Of a stretch of DNA of 64,000 nt, positions 10,607 through 24,069 are shown piece by piece. Every line of letters starts with the position of its first letter. Positions within the stretch are counted from its first letter, which is position 1. Both the position numbers and the translations under genes were made by a program. The notes under the pieces are model-generated. The model made no database searches and was not told the origin of the DNA. It saw nothing but the letters and a program-made list of their open reading frames with translations. Source of the DNA: Sthenelais limicola (taxonomy: Eukaryota; Annelida; Polychaeta; Phyllodocida; Sigalionidae); NCBI GenBank assembly GCA_942159475.1, contig OW804096.1, forward strand, positions 133,724,941 to 133,788,940, read 5' to 3'.

Positions 10607-11691
10607 CATTCCTTCCTATAAAGATTGACATTAAGAGAATATTAAGACTATATCGTAGTTAGTGTTTTGATTGCTTTTCAGAACATAATTGTTTGTAAAT
10701 TTGCCAGAATCATTCATACCCACAATGCCTTTCTTGTGACGAATCCAGGTACTAATACAAGTGCCATATCAACCATGCATGGAAGATGTAAAACCGTATA
10801 ATATCCCTTAATTTTCTTTGAAATATAATTAGGTGTTATTTAGTCTAAGAGCCTTATGTAAAATTGGTCATTTGAGTTTCCTCTGATGTTTGAATCACTT
10901 ATTTTGGAACATTTATTGAACTTTCAGTCGTACTAATAAACATGCATGAGGGCCTAGGATTCTCTTTTCTCAGAAGTAATCAGTGAACTTTGAGTTCAAA
11001 GCATTTCAATATGAATTTCTTTATTTTTAATATTCCTTGTTCTTTGTTTTAACTTTCATTACAAAGGGAAATTGTGGTATTGACTTTTGCAAATAACAAT
11101 TCTAGCGCTACCTTTAAAAAAAGCGCTAAAGCCGAAATGTTTCCAGTAAAGAATGCTGTCATCTAAATCATGACGTGACTTACTAGTAATATTCAAACTC
11201 GAATGTCAAGGGTTTCTATAATAAGGCTTTACAAACGAATGGTTAACATGTTTTCGAAGTATAGAGTACTTGTAAATCTATTCTGTCGCAGTCGTTATTA
11301 TGTTTTCTCACAAGCTCCCTAAAGACACAACCGAGAATATAATATTTAATGGAACTTCTCAAAGGTTCTAGAAATAATGTATTTATTCATAGAATTATTA
11401 TTTTATTACGTATCGTGTTCATGGAGATACAATTACGATTAAATTATGTTGATAATAGCAGTATTCATGTTTATCAATTCAAGTTGCTTATCCTATTCTG
11501 TATAGCGATAAGTGTATGCCCTCACAAAGGTTGTCTGTTTAATTACAACATTATCTATCCGGTATTGTCATTATAATAGAAATAGAAAAATTAATGAAAT
11601 ATGGTCGATTCTCTCCAAATAGAAACATAACCTTTTTACCAGTTTCCTTCAATACTTCTTTCCTGCCAACTCATATATTATAATTAAACAC
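10607..11691. other. gene-free stretch
   Basis: Short interrupted palindrome TAGCGCTACCTTTAAAAAAAG-CGCTA near 11103-11128. No gene supported; the 75-codon frame at 11349-11576 is unrecognised. Confidence 0.4.
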
Positions 11692-11889
11692 TCTAGGTCC
11701 AAACCCTCAGATCAGATAAGAATGGTATGCCAGCCTACATCGCTAATCGGTTTCTTGTCCTAGAACTCGGCGTTTTAATGGGAATATGATGACATTTTGC
11801 GGTCTTAATGGAATTATAATGACTCTTTGTGGTTTTAGGCGAGAGGCTTTCCCTTCGTTTGAAGGGACTCTCTCAACTTTGGGCCTAGA
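11692..11889 (-). mobile_element. TCTAGG-family MITE copy 1
   Basis: Ends are inverted repeats TCTAGGTCCAAA / TTTGGGCCTAGA. The ~200 bp interior shares GATCAGATAAGAATGGTATG and GAGAGGCTTTCCCT blocks with copies at 19817, 43120, 50686 and 51382. Reverse orientation relative to the copy at 51382. Confidence 0.85.
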
Positions 11890-13603
11890 CTGTAAAGTTT
11901 CTATGCAATCAAGCTCTTCACTCGGAATAAATAGGTACCCATTCTTTTTTTATATATAGACAATGCATATTTAGAAAATTAGAGCTATTGGATATGCCGA
12001 AAATAGATCAGTTATTAGTTCTTTAATCCGAAGCTAATTAAATCCCAAGTGACTGTGGCGCTGAAGAATCTATTCCAATTTCCCATACTGTCGAGATCAA
12101 GTCAAGAAAGTAGCTTCCTCCGTGGCACTCAAGGGTATTAACCTTGTGACTAATTTAAAATGGAACCAAATACACAAATCGTGGTCAGAAGTCTCAGTCT
12201 CTCCCTTAAACAGTGATTTTGTTTTGAAATCTGGAAGCCAGCCAAACAATCTCCATACATAATGAGGAAGGATATTGATGTTTATTTATATACATAATAT
12301 AGTAACTATCTAATAGTGATATGAGTCGTTATTCTCTGGATTATAATTATGTGGTTTGGCGCTCTGCCTTTACTATAATCAGTGTGTATGCCTCGTTGTA
12401 AGTGCTTTTGTTTGCATTGCCTGGCTGACAAAATACTTCTTATGTATTCGTGACTCGGATATGAATATGAGTTTGAACCATTTGTTTCAGCTAAGGATTT
12501 AGCACGAACCCATGGAATCAATCGCTGAACATGGCCGATTCGCGAAGGATTGGGGTGCATTATCGAATGCCATTTCTCTAGCAGGTATTAGAATGTCTAG
12601 CATTAACATGCAAAATATCATTTAAGTTTTAGAGATAAACAAGTGTAATGAAATAAAATACAGGGCTGGGTTGAGAATTATTATAAAAATAGTGGAATGT
12701 GCCCGTTGAGTCCTAGAGCAATGTTATATACATTTAAATGAAGGTCAACTAACATAATATTTAAAATTATAATCCATCAGAATTCAAAATGATCAAACCA
12801 TCAACTTACCAATAAGAGTGTCTGGGATAGAAATTCCTGAAGTATTTTTCCTAATTTTTTGGGGCAAAAAAGGAACCAGAAGCCCATACATCCCATCTAA
12901 TTCTAATTCTTATTCTACCTCTGAAGAAGGTTAGCTTAGATACATGTGTAGGATCAAACTGAATTGACAATATTGAGTGAGTGCAAGTCCCCTATTACCG
13001 CTCATTGTTTATTCCATTTGTGGAAAACATCTAGACAAAAGGAAAAGAGATCAGGTTAGTGGCAGACAGAAGGAAAAGTATGGAGATCAGGTTAAAGGCA
13101 GACGACATGTGTACAAGCCGTTACAACGGTCGTGTTTTCTGTACTTCCTGTTTATATCTGGCGTGACTTGTTCGCTGAAGAAAACGTTAGTAACCTGAGT
13201 ATGCGCTCTCTTGTCTTCCGTGATAGAAACATTACTCCATTTCCTTTTTATGTGGAAGTTGCATTGGATTTCCTTGAAATTCAAACGTTGTTATGGCCTT
13301 TGGGCTATCTTATCTATCGCCTTTCCTGGAATTATAGATTAGAAATGACGTATGATTTAAGGACTTTAACGATTGTTATAGCATTTAATATACCATTGGG
13401 GATCGTTGAAACTGTCCAGGCGAAACATCAAAGTTCAAAAGGTCTAACAGAGAAAGAGAATATACATAATTAGTTTAACCATGCACCCAGTCTCATATCA
13501 TCCAACTCAGTTTTTATCCACAATTTGATAATAGGAAGTTTGTAATTTTGTTTCCATTATCAGGAGATGCATTAAATTAGATATAATATAGGTGATGATA
13601 GCT
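11890..13603. other. gene-free stretch
   Basis: The longest frame is 113 codons (13132-13473, plus). It is hydrophobic/aromatic without recognisable domains or clear splice signals and is not annotated as a gene. Nothing else seen. Confidence 0.4.
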
Positions 13604-13692
13604 CAGGGTTGGGGATAAGGGGTAGCTAGGGAATGGGGCGGGGGTTAGGTTGTGGGTGGTGTATGTAGGTGTGTGGGTGTTGGGGGGGGGGG
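13604..13692 (+). repeat. G-rich tract, quadruplex-capable
   Basis: About eight runs of three or more G within 90 bp (GGGTTGGGGATAAGGGG and onward, ending in a G10 run). Confidence 0.75.
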
Positions 13693-14852
13693 ATACTTCT
13701 GAAACGCGATACCGGTGAGTAGTGGGAGAAAATACAAATCGAAAAATACAAAATAAAAAATAAATTTCATTCTATTTTAAAACTTCTCCTCTCCTACTGA
13801 ATATCAATTGCATAATGACTGAGATAAAAATCTGTTAATTAACAATAAACAGGGAATAAATCTAATTAATAAACCAGCCTAAACAAAAAAATCCCTTCAG
13901 GCCACCTGCACTATCCCTCCTGCTTTTTGTACATTTCAATCATGCACCTGTGAGGTTAAGCACCGGCTTAAGGGAGGGAGCAGAGAGAGAAAGAGAGAGT
14001 GATTACTGGACGCAGCAGTAATTAATCATTGTGTAATTAGGCTAAGCAGGCTAATTACTCCTGGATGTCCAGGCACCTGGACCCAGGCCGTGATCTGCAT
14101 GATATAAGCATCACTCAAAGTAACGAGAAAAAAGTCAAATAAATCTGTCCTGTGAGTGAAACTATACTAAGATATTCACAATTAGGGGCGTGTTACTAAA
14201 AGCTATGGGTCATAATGGAGTGTAGAATATGTATCTAATAGTTTTTTTTCTTTAATTTGAGATGAAACATAATGGAAACTATTTAGTATGATCTTGACGT
14301 TATTTGAAATTTTACCTAATGATGAACTATATATAACGGGTTCATACATACATTAATTTGTTTAAGTTTCACCATTTTTTAAGTATCAGTTGCTTTGGAA
14401 CAATTCTATAATGTCAGCAGTCAAGAGTATTTCCTAAAAGTATCAACTTGTTTTTGATACGTAATTAAATTTGTATTCTTTGCTATAAGATGGTAGGTTC
14501 TAAACGACGACAAATATTCAGGCCTTGTTGTCCAGTCATATTTAAGTCAATACAGTGCAGAATTGGGCAAATTTTAATTCATACTCTTAATTTGCGATTG
14601 TATTCAAATATACATTCTTATAAGAAATAAAGAAACATATAAATGAAAATAAAAAAGAAGTGAGTTTTTAAAATTAAGAATACCAATGCGACACCAGCTT
14701 TATCTAAATATTTATTTCATTGTTTCTGTTCTGTGATATTCTGCCTAACATTTTATTTTACAGTTAAAACCCACATGTGTATACAGCATACTCTGAAGAT
14801 AAATGGGCGGAGGCCTTAGGCATGCCAAACCCAAGATTAAGCCCAGAAACAA
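13693..14852. other. gene-free stretch
   Basis: Contains a short GAGAGAGAAAGAGAGAG run near 13980 and AT-rich sequence. No gene or family recognised. Confidence 0.4.
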
Positions 14853-15062
14853 GGGGCCCGTTGCATAAGAAATCCTTACTTAATATCTTCCTTCCTTAGC
14901 TACCTTTTCCTTACTAAGAATCTCGTAAGGACCTTTTAGGGAAGGAGTTTGTCATACAGACCATGCTATACTTATCCCTACAGTAGGAATCTCCTACCTA
15001 AGCAATGATAAGTATCTTAGCAAGGACATTTTAAGTAAGGATTTTTTATGCAACAGGGCCCA
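14853..15062. mobile_element. GGGCCC/GTTGCATAAG MITE copy 1
   Basis: Inverted repeats of about 31 bp: GGGCCCGTTGCATAAGAAAT on the left, complement of GGGCCCTGTTGCATAAAAAA on the right. The interior is rich in TCCTTAC/GTAAGGA repeats, so the whole 210 bp can fold back. A second copy lies at 55919-56132. Confidence 0.88.
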
Positions 15063-15437
15063 TGACTATTGCCCTAGCTGTCATCACAACCTGTGATGCA
15101 TGACACTGACACTGACCTCTGTTCTCGAATGTAATTAATTCAAGAGTTATGTAAATAATATATACAGCTTCAGAATTATATTGAGGTGAACCTTACTGAT
15201 AGACAAAATCTATATTTATAATGAGTTTAATCAGGTCTATGATGTGGTTAATCTTTAATATTTATATATATATAGACAAATGAAGCTTTTATTATGTGCT
15301 CATTTTATATGAAAAATTAAAATGGAATACGATGCATGCATGCACTGAAACTTCGTCACCTTAACCGCCGGAATGACCTTTGGGGGAATGTCCACAACAT
15401 AGCTTTATAATGTCCCATTTTAGATTATTAAAGTCAT
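15063..15437. other. gene-free stretch
   Basis: No supported feature seen. Confidence 0.4.
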
Positions 15438-15680
15438 ATATGGGTCAGATGTTCAGAAAATGTACAATTGGCAGCAAAACACAATTATTAAATCCTTCAA
15501 AATTAGGCTGCAATGTGGTCAATACTAGTTAAATTCGAGTATATTCGGCATTGCATTGATTCTAGCAATCTGTTTGGTTAAGTTGAACTGTATTTTGAAC
15601 TTTATTTTCGTCTGAAATGTGAGTTATTTGAGAAGATTGGCGATGTTAAATTGTACATTTTCTGAAAATCTGACCCATAT
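15438..15680 (+). mobile_element. M-family MITE copy 6
   Basis: Forward orientation, type A interior, TATA on both sides, both ends near intact. Confidence 0.92.
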
Positions 15681-15685
15681 AAATA

Positions 15686-15788
15686 AATCAGTTGACTGAC
15701 ACTCGTCACTTGGAGTATTGCACTCGTTGCTGCGAACTCGATCATGCAATATTCATGCTCTTTCAACAGACTCGTAAGTTGTATTGTA
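15686..15788. mobile_element. ~100 bp foldback repeat copy 1
   Basis: Shares AGTATTGCACTCGTTGCT, GCAATATTCATGCTC and flanking blocks with 30058-30160. Both are imperfect palindromes around a GTTGCT...GCAAC centre, so this is a small foldback element. Confidence 0.65.
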
Positions 15789-16285
15789 TAATCTCCGTAA
15801 CACTCTCCGTAACACTCTCCGTCTCTTGAGACTGTGAAATGTCTTTTTACTCATTTGTATGCCTTTATCTTCTTAGAATAATTGATTAAATATCTAAATA
15901 TTGTAGATTAGAGTAATCAAATCGAATGTACTTATGTCACTACTCTTGTTAATGTGCTGATATCTATTCTATTTGTCTTAAAACGAGTGAATGTATAAAA
16001 TCTAAACCTTTTTCTATTATTTAAATCAGGCTGTCCTGAGAATATTCATGCTCATTTGTGTGGAAATGTAATTGACCTGAATAAAATATTTTCTAAATCT
16101 AAAAAAAATCTAATGAAAGAGTGAAAATTATGATAAAATACTGATATTTATAATGATGTTGCGATAGAAAGCAAGTAATAGCGAATACATAAATAATTAT
16201 GTAGAGTAACGGAGATGCAGAATACAGTGAAAACCCATTTAAATTCTTGCAATCTATCCTTTGTTAGCTTAGTCGTTGGGGAGAC
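15789..16285. other. gene-free stretch
   Basis: A 10 bp unit, AACACTCTCC/GT, is repeated near 15795-15825. Nothing else seen. Confidence 0.4.
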
Positions 16286-16519
16286 TATATGGGTCAGATT
16301 TTCAGAAAATGTACAATTCTCCTTCACCAATCATCTCAAATAACCCACATTTACGACAAAAATCAGCTTCAAAATGCAGTTTAACATAACATAACTGGTA
16401 CTTTAAGTCAATGCGATACCTAATATACTCCGTATTCTTCATTTTTCAGCCTAATTTAGGAGAATTTCCCAAATGCGTAGCGCTGCCAATTGTACATTTT
16501 CTGAAAATCTGACCCATAT
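16286..16519 (-). mobile_element. M-family MITE copy 7
   Basis: Reverse orientation, type B interior, both ends intact, TATA/TATT at the junctions. Slightly shortened in the middle. Confidence 0.92.
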
Positions 16520-18241
16520 TCGTTTAGATAGACAGGACATAATTTTCCCGTTTATTGTAAGTGTGTGCATGATTTTGACGATGGAATTTAATTTATGATA
16601 ATATAAGGTCAGGTCACTAAAACACATGACGCCGCCCAATAGAAGGACATTGATTGAATTCCGAGAATAAAGTATTCCCCAAAGTTTAATTAAATAGAAA
16701 AATAAGAAAATTAAAAGCATAGAATTCTCTTCCGTGTTAATGTAATTCATTGTTCAGCACACCATATCAGGATGCCAATCATGATGAATATGTGATCACC
16801 TTTGTAGGGCCTATATATTATAAAAATACTTCTGACAATCTTTCACTAAGGGATCAAATAATCATTTTCAGGATCAGATACAACATTAATCAGTGCTCCT
16901 CTCAATAGTGTTGCCTGGATTAAAATATCATAATGTTTATAATGTGAAAATGGTAGACAAAGGAACCTGTTCACGTCTTATATTCTCACCCACTGCAAGA
17001 CGAACCCACCAAACTTTGCTAGGAACAGGGAGTCCATGCACTAAAATTATCTACCAATTCCTGTCGGTTACAGCATGGTACTAAACAAACATCTTTACTA
17101 GCTTACGAACATTCCCCATTCCTCATTGTAACAAATCCAATCACATTTAAACACCAGCAAGTAATGACTTCAATGCTAACAATTAGACTCCTACGAGAAT
17201 AACTTCAGAGAGTAACATCAAAACGAAGTGTAACACCAAAGTAGCCAGACGCCCACACCTCCCTGGAAGGCACCCAGCTTAGAACCCCATACCCTGGGGG
17301 TGCATATGTCAGACCAGTGGATCATTTATGTCCATCATTATTACAAGCTTATTATGTGCATGTGTTTGTAATATTGGCCTTGGGTAAATATTGCAATGTG
17401 GAGGGTATTAGGGAGTGACGCATTGGTGGAGAAGGCAGTGGTGGAGGTTGAAACCACCCTCAAGGCTAAAATATTACAAATAACCATTTTGTTTCAGCTC
17501 TCTTCATCATTTTACGAATTTAAGATTAGATTAAAAGAGTGATGTTATTTGGATTAAGAAATTAGTTCTTTTCTATTTACATGCGGACAATTGTATGTAT
17601 GTATGTATACACATGGGGGCTTTGTTTTTTGGGGGTTTTTTTTGGTACAGATTATTAGGCCTATGTTTTGAAATCTTTCATTGGTTCAAACGTTTATTGC
17701 GTTTCATTAGGAATGTATGAGTTATGTTGAATATATTCATGTGTAATATTAAACCATCGCTACAAATCAAGGGTACTTGTATCAAGCAGCTGTGAACTTA
17801 ATTATGTTATTCGAGAATCTGTGAGAAGAAAAGGCGATTCTGGCAAAAACAGTCAATTTTGCTCTACACATAAATGTCTGTTATCACGTTTGAAATGGAC
17901 AAGAACATCGAACCAAATAATTAGATATCAAATATAATAAAGCGGTTGGGATTGAGGCATGAATTTGTTAAATCATGTGGCAGGAAATATTCAATGTACA
18001 CATATTTACGTTGACATTAGAAACTAGATAATACGATAATTCTTATTCTGAGTGATCGCACGTTGTCACAAGGGTAGTAATTACACTCTTTCATAGCCCT
18101 TCCCAATTATAAGAAAGTGAAAATAAAGGTAAAAACATATTTATTACTTTGAATTCTTACCATCCATAATTCTGTGTTTGAACACAAGTCGATCAATTTA
18201 GGTTGCAGATTTGCCAAATCAAATACATATTTTCTATTATA
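16520..18241. other. gene-free stretch
   Basis: (GTAT)n run near 17593-17608. The 99-codon minus frame at 16451-16750 starts outside and ends inside M copy 7 and is not a gene. Confidence 0.4.
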
Positions 18242-18375
18242 CAGTCAGGTCCAGAAGGCAGTTTTGGACCCCTAAGTTTTAGGGGTCATTAACACTTTTA
18301 GCCTTAGTCCTAGCCTTGTGGTTATGCTTATCGCTGGATGTAGAATTGAGGAATGTGGCCTTCTGGACAGGACTG
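18242..18375. mobile_element. CAGTCAGGTCC MITE copy 1
   Basis: Ends CAGTCAGGTCCAGAAGGC and complement of CAGTCCTGTCCAGAAGGC, with TA on both sides (18240-18241 and 18376-18377), fitting Tc1/mariner-type insertion. An inner palindrome ACCCCTAAGTTTTAGGGGT adds structure. Related copy at 32125-32257 in opposite orientation. Confidence 0.85.
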
Positions 18376-19816
18376 TATATAGTAAGGTAGGAAGAACCCC
18401 TAATAAGCATAGTCTCTGCTTGTATATTCAATCTTGCTTTTTATTGCTTAGAATCTTGACGAAACCCTATGCGTTTCGACCTAGCGACGGTCCTTTATTG
18501 TATCATTATATTCATATTATATTATTTTCCCACGATCTTGATAATTCACTTGTAAAAGTCCATTTGAGCAAGACAACATTTACATGAGCCAGAATGTACT
18601 AATCGGTGTACTCAACATAATAAGCTGATTGTTCATTGTCCCTCTGATAAAATCTTATGAGTAATTATTTCCATGTGACTTTTATAACAAGTGATTAAAT
18701 TAAACAACCATTCAATAACCATTATGGTCTTAATGGTCTACCGCCAATGTTGTGTTTTTGCGAAAAATGCTTTTGTATAGGAGTGGGGTTTACTAAATGA
18801 CATGAAATGACATGAAATGACATGTGAGCATGTGACAGCAGTAGTAACAATCACTGAGTGCAATAGTCTGATGTACCTTGGCAATAGCGGAGTTTTATAT
18901 GCCACAAACACAGATCAATGCTTAAGGGGGGAGCACGGAGCGTACTCTTCACCCAGTGCTTTATCACCTGAAAAACCCACTTCAGGATGCCACTTTATTA
19001 TAATATACTAAGTGTATACATATACAGAGAACTCTACGAGTACGATTAACCATTTCAATTACTGTCCATTTGTGCTGTGTGTAATTTCAATATTAGAAGT
19101 ACACACATTTTCACTTGTTGCCACATTCTTTCTTGTAAGTCACCGTACCAAACGTTCTGGCCACGTTTCTGCGTACGTTGAAGATTGTGATTTTCGTTTT
19201 CAGAAGTACACATTTTGTATTCTATATAAATGTCTTTGGCCTGTAAGTGAATAAAAAAAAATAAAAAAAATATATATGTCGGTTAGCAGCTTTATTTAGA
19301 CAACAAACAATACTCTTGTGGAGACAGGGGGTGCATGCAATTGGGGGTGGGGCGATACATACTCCCACTAGCCCCCACTTCCGGAATCTGACGGTACATA
19401 TATACAACAGAGTATCACTTGGACAAAGGGACACGAACATAAACTATTGTATATAGCCACAGCTGTGAACTATATTCTATAGGTTTCCTGAAATGAGACA
19501 TACTTTAAAAAACAAAGAAAAATATAAAAATCACACGATACATATCAGAGGTCTCGTTGCTTGGATGTGTGAATTCATCTTCAACCAATATATTACTGTC
19601 AAATGACTGTTCTATTGCCAGGGAGAGAAGAAAAGGAAAAAAAGATATTAGGATATGAGGAATTGTTCCCTAATAATATAATGGTATATCATTCTATGAG
19701 AGAAAACCAGAATAATTAAAAATTTCTTACAGCCTTTGTTAAAGGTTCCCTTAAATTAGTCCCTCATTATTCAGGCGCAGTTGGGATGATCTTGCTAAAT
19801 TTATTTAGAAAATCAG
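18376..19816. other. gene-free stretch
   Basis: Tandem GACATGAAAT (2.5 copies) near 18798-18822 and an A-rich run at 19250-19270. Small frames here are unrecognised. Confidence 0.4.
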
Positions 19817-20026
19817 TCTAGGCCCAAAGATGAGAGGGTCCCTTCAAACAGAGGGAAAGCCTCTCGCCTCAAACCGCAAAGTGCCATTACAATTCCATTA
19901 AGACCGCAACATGTCATTATATTGCCTAGTAAAAACGCCTAGTCCTAGGCCAGGAAACCGATCAGCGAAGTAGGGCTCCAATCACCGACATACCATTCTT
20001 ATCTGATCTGAGGGTTTGGACCTAGA
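19817..20026 (+). mobile_element. TCTAGG-family MITE copy 2
   Basis: Full-length, ends TCTAGGCCCAAAG and TTTGGACCTAGA. Same orientation as the copies at 50686 and 51382. Confidence 0.85.
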
Positions 20027-20101
20027 CTCAAAGACACTACATCAAAGTAGGAAGCGAGTGAATGTAGTCCCTTGACCACTTGTGTGAATCTATCAGCCTT
20101 A

Positions 20102-20342
20102 CTTGGGTCAGATTTTCAGAAAATGTACAATTGGCAGCTCTACACATTTAGTATATTCTGCTAAATTAAGCTGCAATTTGGTCAATATTAGGTACATTCG
20201 AGTATATTCGGCATTGCATTGATTCTAGCAATCTGTTTGGTTATGTTGAAGTGTATTTTGAACTTTATTTTCATCTGAAATTTGGGTTATTTGAGAGGAT
20301 TGGCGAAGTTGAATTGTAGATTTTCTGAAAATCTGACCGACT
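20102..20342 (+). mobile_element. M-family MITE copy 8
   Basis: Forward orientation, type A interior. The outermost bases differ: CTTGGGTCAG at the left and CTGACCGACTT at the right. Confidence 0.9.
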
Positions 20343-20548
20343 TGAGTTAATGCAATAAACTGTCCCTTTGTCTGGTGCATATGTACTGGAGGAACAAGGA
20401 TCATCCATTACACACAAGTGTTCCTCCGGTCAGCCCGATGTTAAAGTTGAAATATCTCCCTCACGTTGGCTGTCATCGCCAACTCCCCAATAGCTCTCAG
20501 CATCTGTAACCAGACCCTGTGTCACCCACTCCAGCACGCTTATACCGT

Positions 20549-20791
20549 ATAAGGGTCAGATTTTCAGAAAATGTACAATTCTCCTTCACCAATCCTTTCA
20601 CATAACCCAAACTTCAGAAGAAAATAAAGTTCAAAATACAGTTTAACCTAACCAAACGGATTGCTAGAATTAATGCAATGCCAAATATACTCGAATTTAC
20701 CTAGTATTGACCAAATTGCAGCCTATTTTAGCAGAATTTACTAAAATGTGTACAGCTGCCAATTGTACATTTTGGGAAAATCTGACCCATA
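20549..20791 (-). mobile_element. M-family MITE copy 9
   Basis: Reverse orientation, type A interior. Right end has a TTTGGG change inside the TIR. Confidence 0.9.
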
Positions 20792-21169
20792 AACAAAGGC
20801 TATAGTCCTTCCACACCAATTTGAACTCGAATGGCACGACATCGCCTGTCAGAAACTACCGGAGAGACTATTGTCAGCAGAAATATTTTCTTCATTATGT
20901 ACATTTATGTCTAATCAGTGAATAATAGCCTAACAAGGAACAGGTAACATACATCATACAGCGGCAAATATGATAATTTAACAGCATATATAATCATAAT
21001 TAAAATGTCATAAAGCATAAAATGTCATAAAGCATAATTAACACCAATCACGACCTTGGGCTATTATCCCTAGAGGCAACTATATACTAAAAGGATTAAT
21101 AACCTCCATTTTCGGGCCTGCTAGTGCACAGTTGGTGCATCAAGCAAACAGTGCACCAGAAACCCCTTA
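20792..21169. other. gene-free stretch with tandem repeat
   Basis: AAAATGTCATAAAGCAT is duplicated at about 21003-21038. Nothing else seen. Confidence 0.45.
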
Positions 21170-21560
21170 ATGTCGGTCATTACTCCTCTAATTCTCCCTA
21201 CCCTTGATAGCGCGAAAATACATTATCTGACCGTCACGCCACCTAGCTTTCCTAGCCTTGCTAAGGCGGGAGCTTCCGGCAATGGCTCCCGCAACATGAG
21301 AACCAGAGTAGACCTAAAATTGCTCGGGCTCTACTCTTTCAAATACGTAAAATTATATACCTACGGATAGCTGAATATATACTCTTTTCACATCTTTTAA
21401 TCCCGTGACCATCTTTACATTTTTTGCCGGTGTTATTACCATTTTCGCGGGTGACGGCCAGCGCGAACACCTTAACAGAGTGGTGGCGGAAGCTTCCGTC
21501 TTAGCATACTGGGAGATATTTCAACCTACAGCGCCACTGGTGTTAAATTCCCACGCTATC
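21170..21560. other. CpG-richer patch without recognised gene
   Basis: More CpG than its surroundings, with loosely inverted blocks such as GGGAGCTTCCGG near 21268 and GGAAGCTTCCGTC near 21487. Two short plus frames here are unrecognised. It could be a decayed foldback element or a promoter relic. Confidence 0.3.
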
Positions 21561-21684
21561 TGGCTATTTGGGTTCAGCAGAATTGTGCTGAATGCTGTTG
21601 AATATCGTATCATTGATAGATCGAGGAAATGCTTGAGGATCGGATATTAGAACAGAACCAGACAACATCTGGGAAAGCATCTTG

Positions 21685-22050
21685 AGGCCAAAAAAAATAA
21701 TAGGTGTGTTTCCGATTTATCTGTCTGAAAAAAAGGTAGGGGGGGTGGTAATTTTTTTTTTTTGTTATTTTTTTTTGTTTGGAAACCACCTCCCAGGAAC
21801 TGAAAAAAATGTCTTTTTCATAACAATAGTTGTTTTGAACATGAGAAATGTGCTTTTTGACAGTTTCGGGTTAGGAAAACCTGTTTTCCTGCTTTTATAA
21901 GTTTTTTTTGTCAAAAAATCCAAAAAAACTAAGATATGATGGGGGAAAAAATCAGGTATGGTAAATTTTTTTTTAGGTAGGGTAAGGTTTTTCTAGGTAG
22001 GGGGGGGGGGGGGGGGTAAATCGGAAACACACCTATTTTTTTTTTGGCCT
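21685..22050. mobile_element. AGGCC-family MITE copy 2
   Basis: Best-preserved ends: AGGCCAAAAAAAATAATAGG at left, TTTTTTTTTGGCCT at right. Interior is inverted relative to copy 1 and includes a G17-type tract near 22000-22016. Confidence 0.9.
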
Positions 22051-22340
22051 GAGCTACAAAACGAAACTCGTCAATTAAGCTGATGGTTGTTATATGGTTG
22101 TAAAATTCCGCAAAACTCATAGCATTAAGCAATTAAGATATTGGAGAGCATGGTGAGGATTTTAATTGGTTTGTCTGGTCTGTAGATTTATTAATGAGTC
22201 TTTGGCCCAACTCAATCGTTGACGCTTGCTTTTAATATTAAACAGATCAAACACATTTTGGCAGTTGACTTGTCCATACGCCACACGAAATGTCCTGGTG
22301 TCAACCTGTTGATCATACTTTAAATCCCCCCCCCCCCCCC

Positions 22341-22680
22341 AAAAAAAGAAGAAAATAGGTGTGTTTCTGATTAACCCCACTACCTAGAAAAACCTTCTTC
22401 TACTTAAATTTTTTATTACCATACCTGATTTATTTTTTTTACTATACTTTACTTTTTTTGGATTTTTTTTTTACCAAAAAAGCTAATAAAAGCAGGAAAA
22501 CAGGTTTTCCTATCCTGGAACTGTCAAAAAGCACATTGTTCAAAACAACTATTGTTATAAAATAGACATTTTTATCAGTGCCTGGGAGGTGGTTTCCTAA
22601 TAAAAAAACAAAAAAACAAACCACCCCCTACCTAGTTTTCAGCCAGATAATTCGGTAACACATCTATTTTTTTTGGCCTA
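22341..22680. mobile_element. AGGCC-family MITE copy 3
   Basis: Same orientation as copy 1. The left end has been reshaped: a C14 tract and A7 replace the normal AGGCC end. The right end is GGCCT-like. Confidence 0.85.
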
Positions 22681-23192
22681 AAGGATCGAAATTAATGTTT
22701 TCCACTAAATCTAGGAGCATTTGTGTCTTGAATGTATTTGGGTCTTGTTTTACAACACCTCATTGACAAATTCCAGCCATAAAACCATGAAATATCGATG
22801 GGGGCTAACTTCTCGATCATTATTCAAATGTTTGGGGAAGGTCCTCTGAAATCTGAAGAAATGGAAACATTTCAACAATGCACATTACGATCAAGCATCT
22901 CAAATTATTCCGGAAGAAAGAAGCTGGCTGTGACACTAATAGTCAAGTGATAAGGATGGATGAGATTTCTCTCGCTACCATAGGACAGGAAAAAGGTCAG
23001 AAAAGTTCCCCTAAAACATGATTAATCTCTCAGAAATACTCTCTGGCATTAACATTTTACAGTCACAGTGAAAACCTTTTATGTTTGGAAGGATATCCAT
23101 CCTCAGGGAACATTTTTGATAAAAGAATTTTTACCCAAGTCAGAATGGTTTCTGCTGTTTATAGGGGGTTTGTATCGCTGCTACTTTGGTTA
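22681..23192. other. gene-free stretch
   Basis: No supported feature seen. Confidence 0.4.
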
Positions 23193-23496
23193 GGGGGTCA
23201 GACAGTGAGCAATAGGCAGTTGTACACATTGAGTAAATCCTGATAAATTAGGCTGAGAGATAATTAATTGTAGGTACATATCTGTGTAAAATGCTAAAAT
23301 CAAGATGAAGCAAGCTGTTTTCAGTGGAGTTGCTTTTACAATTACTACTGACAGTGTATCTGAGTATAATTTATTGTTAGAAACAAATCTGTTTGGTCAT
23401 GTTTAACTCTATTTCCACTCATTTTTGTCTTAAATTTAGGTTGTTTGAGAGGAGTGATGAGGGGGAATTGTACATTTTCTGACGCCCTGACCCATC
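23193..23496 (+). mobile_element. M-family MITE copy 10, diverged
   Basis: Forward orientation, ~304 bp, clearly older. The left end has lost much of its TIR (GGGGGTCAGACAGTGAGC). About 60 bp of extra sequence lies in the middle. The right end ends TTTTCTGACGCCCTGACCCA. Confidence 0.75.
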
Positions 23497-24069
23497 TATT
23501 GTCTCTATTTACAGAGAATGTGAAGAAGGGGCCATGGTTAAGAAATTCTGATATAATGGAATACATGTCGCAATTTAAAGTTGCACTTCCAGCTGAGCAC
23601 ACCGATGAATTTTCCCCTACTAATTGTACACTTCACAAGGCTTAAGTTATCTATATGTTTCTGCTATTGTATATTTCTAAAGAAATGGGATGTCAATTCA
23701 TCAACTCAGCTCAATGAATTTCTCTTGGAACAAAATCTAAAAGATATTATTTTTTGATCGATGATGACATATAAAGATGTAGATTAATACAGGAAATAAT
23801 TCAAACATCAAAAAGCAGGCATGGGATCTTTGTATTCCGTCGACATTTTTCTCATGTGGGAATTTCATTCCATCTCCAAAATTGTGATATAAGAAGCATA
23901 TTACAATGGTCTGAAAAAGGACATTTAAGTCTAATTATTGGTTTTAACATAGTTCTTTTGACAGAAACAACAATTCTCGAAAAGGAATTAACACCTGGAC
24001 GTACATCACTTAAGCAATATAGAAAGGTTATGATAAAAAAGACCTATAGTACAATAAAGTTGGGAACAT
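23497..24069. other. gene-free stretch
   Basis: No supported feature; the 91-codon plus frame at 23856-24131 runs into M copy 11. Confidence 0.4.

Noticed and set aside
13132..13473. 113-codon plus frame
   Set aside because: No recognisable family, no clear splice or promoter signals; length is near what chance gives in 64 kb.
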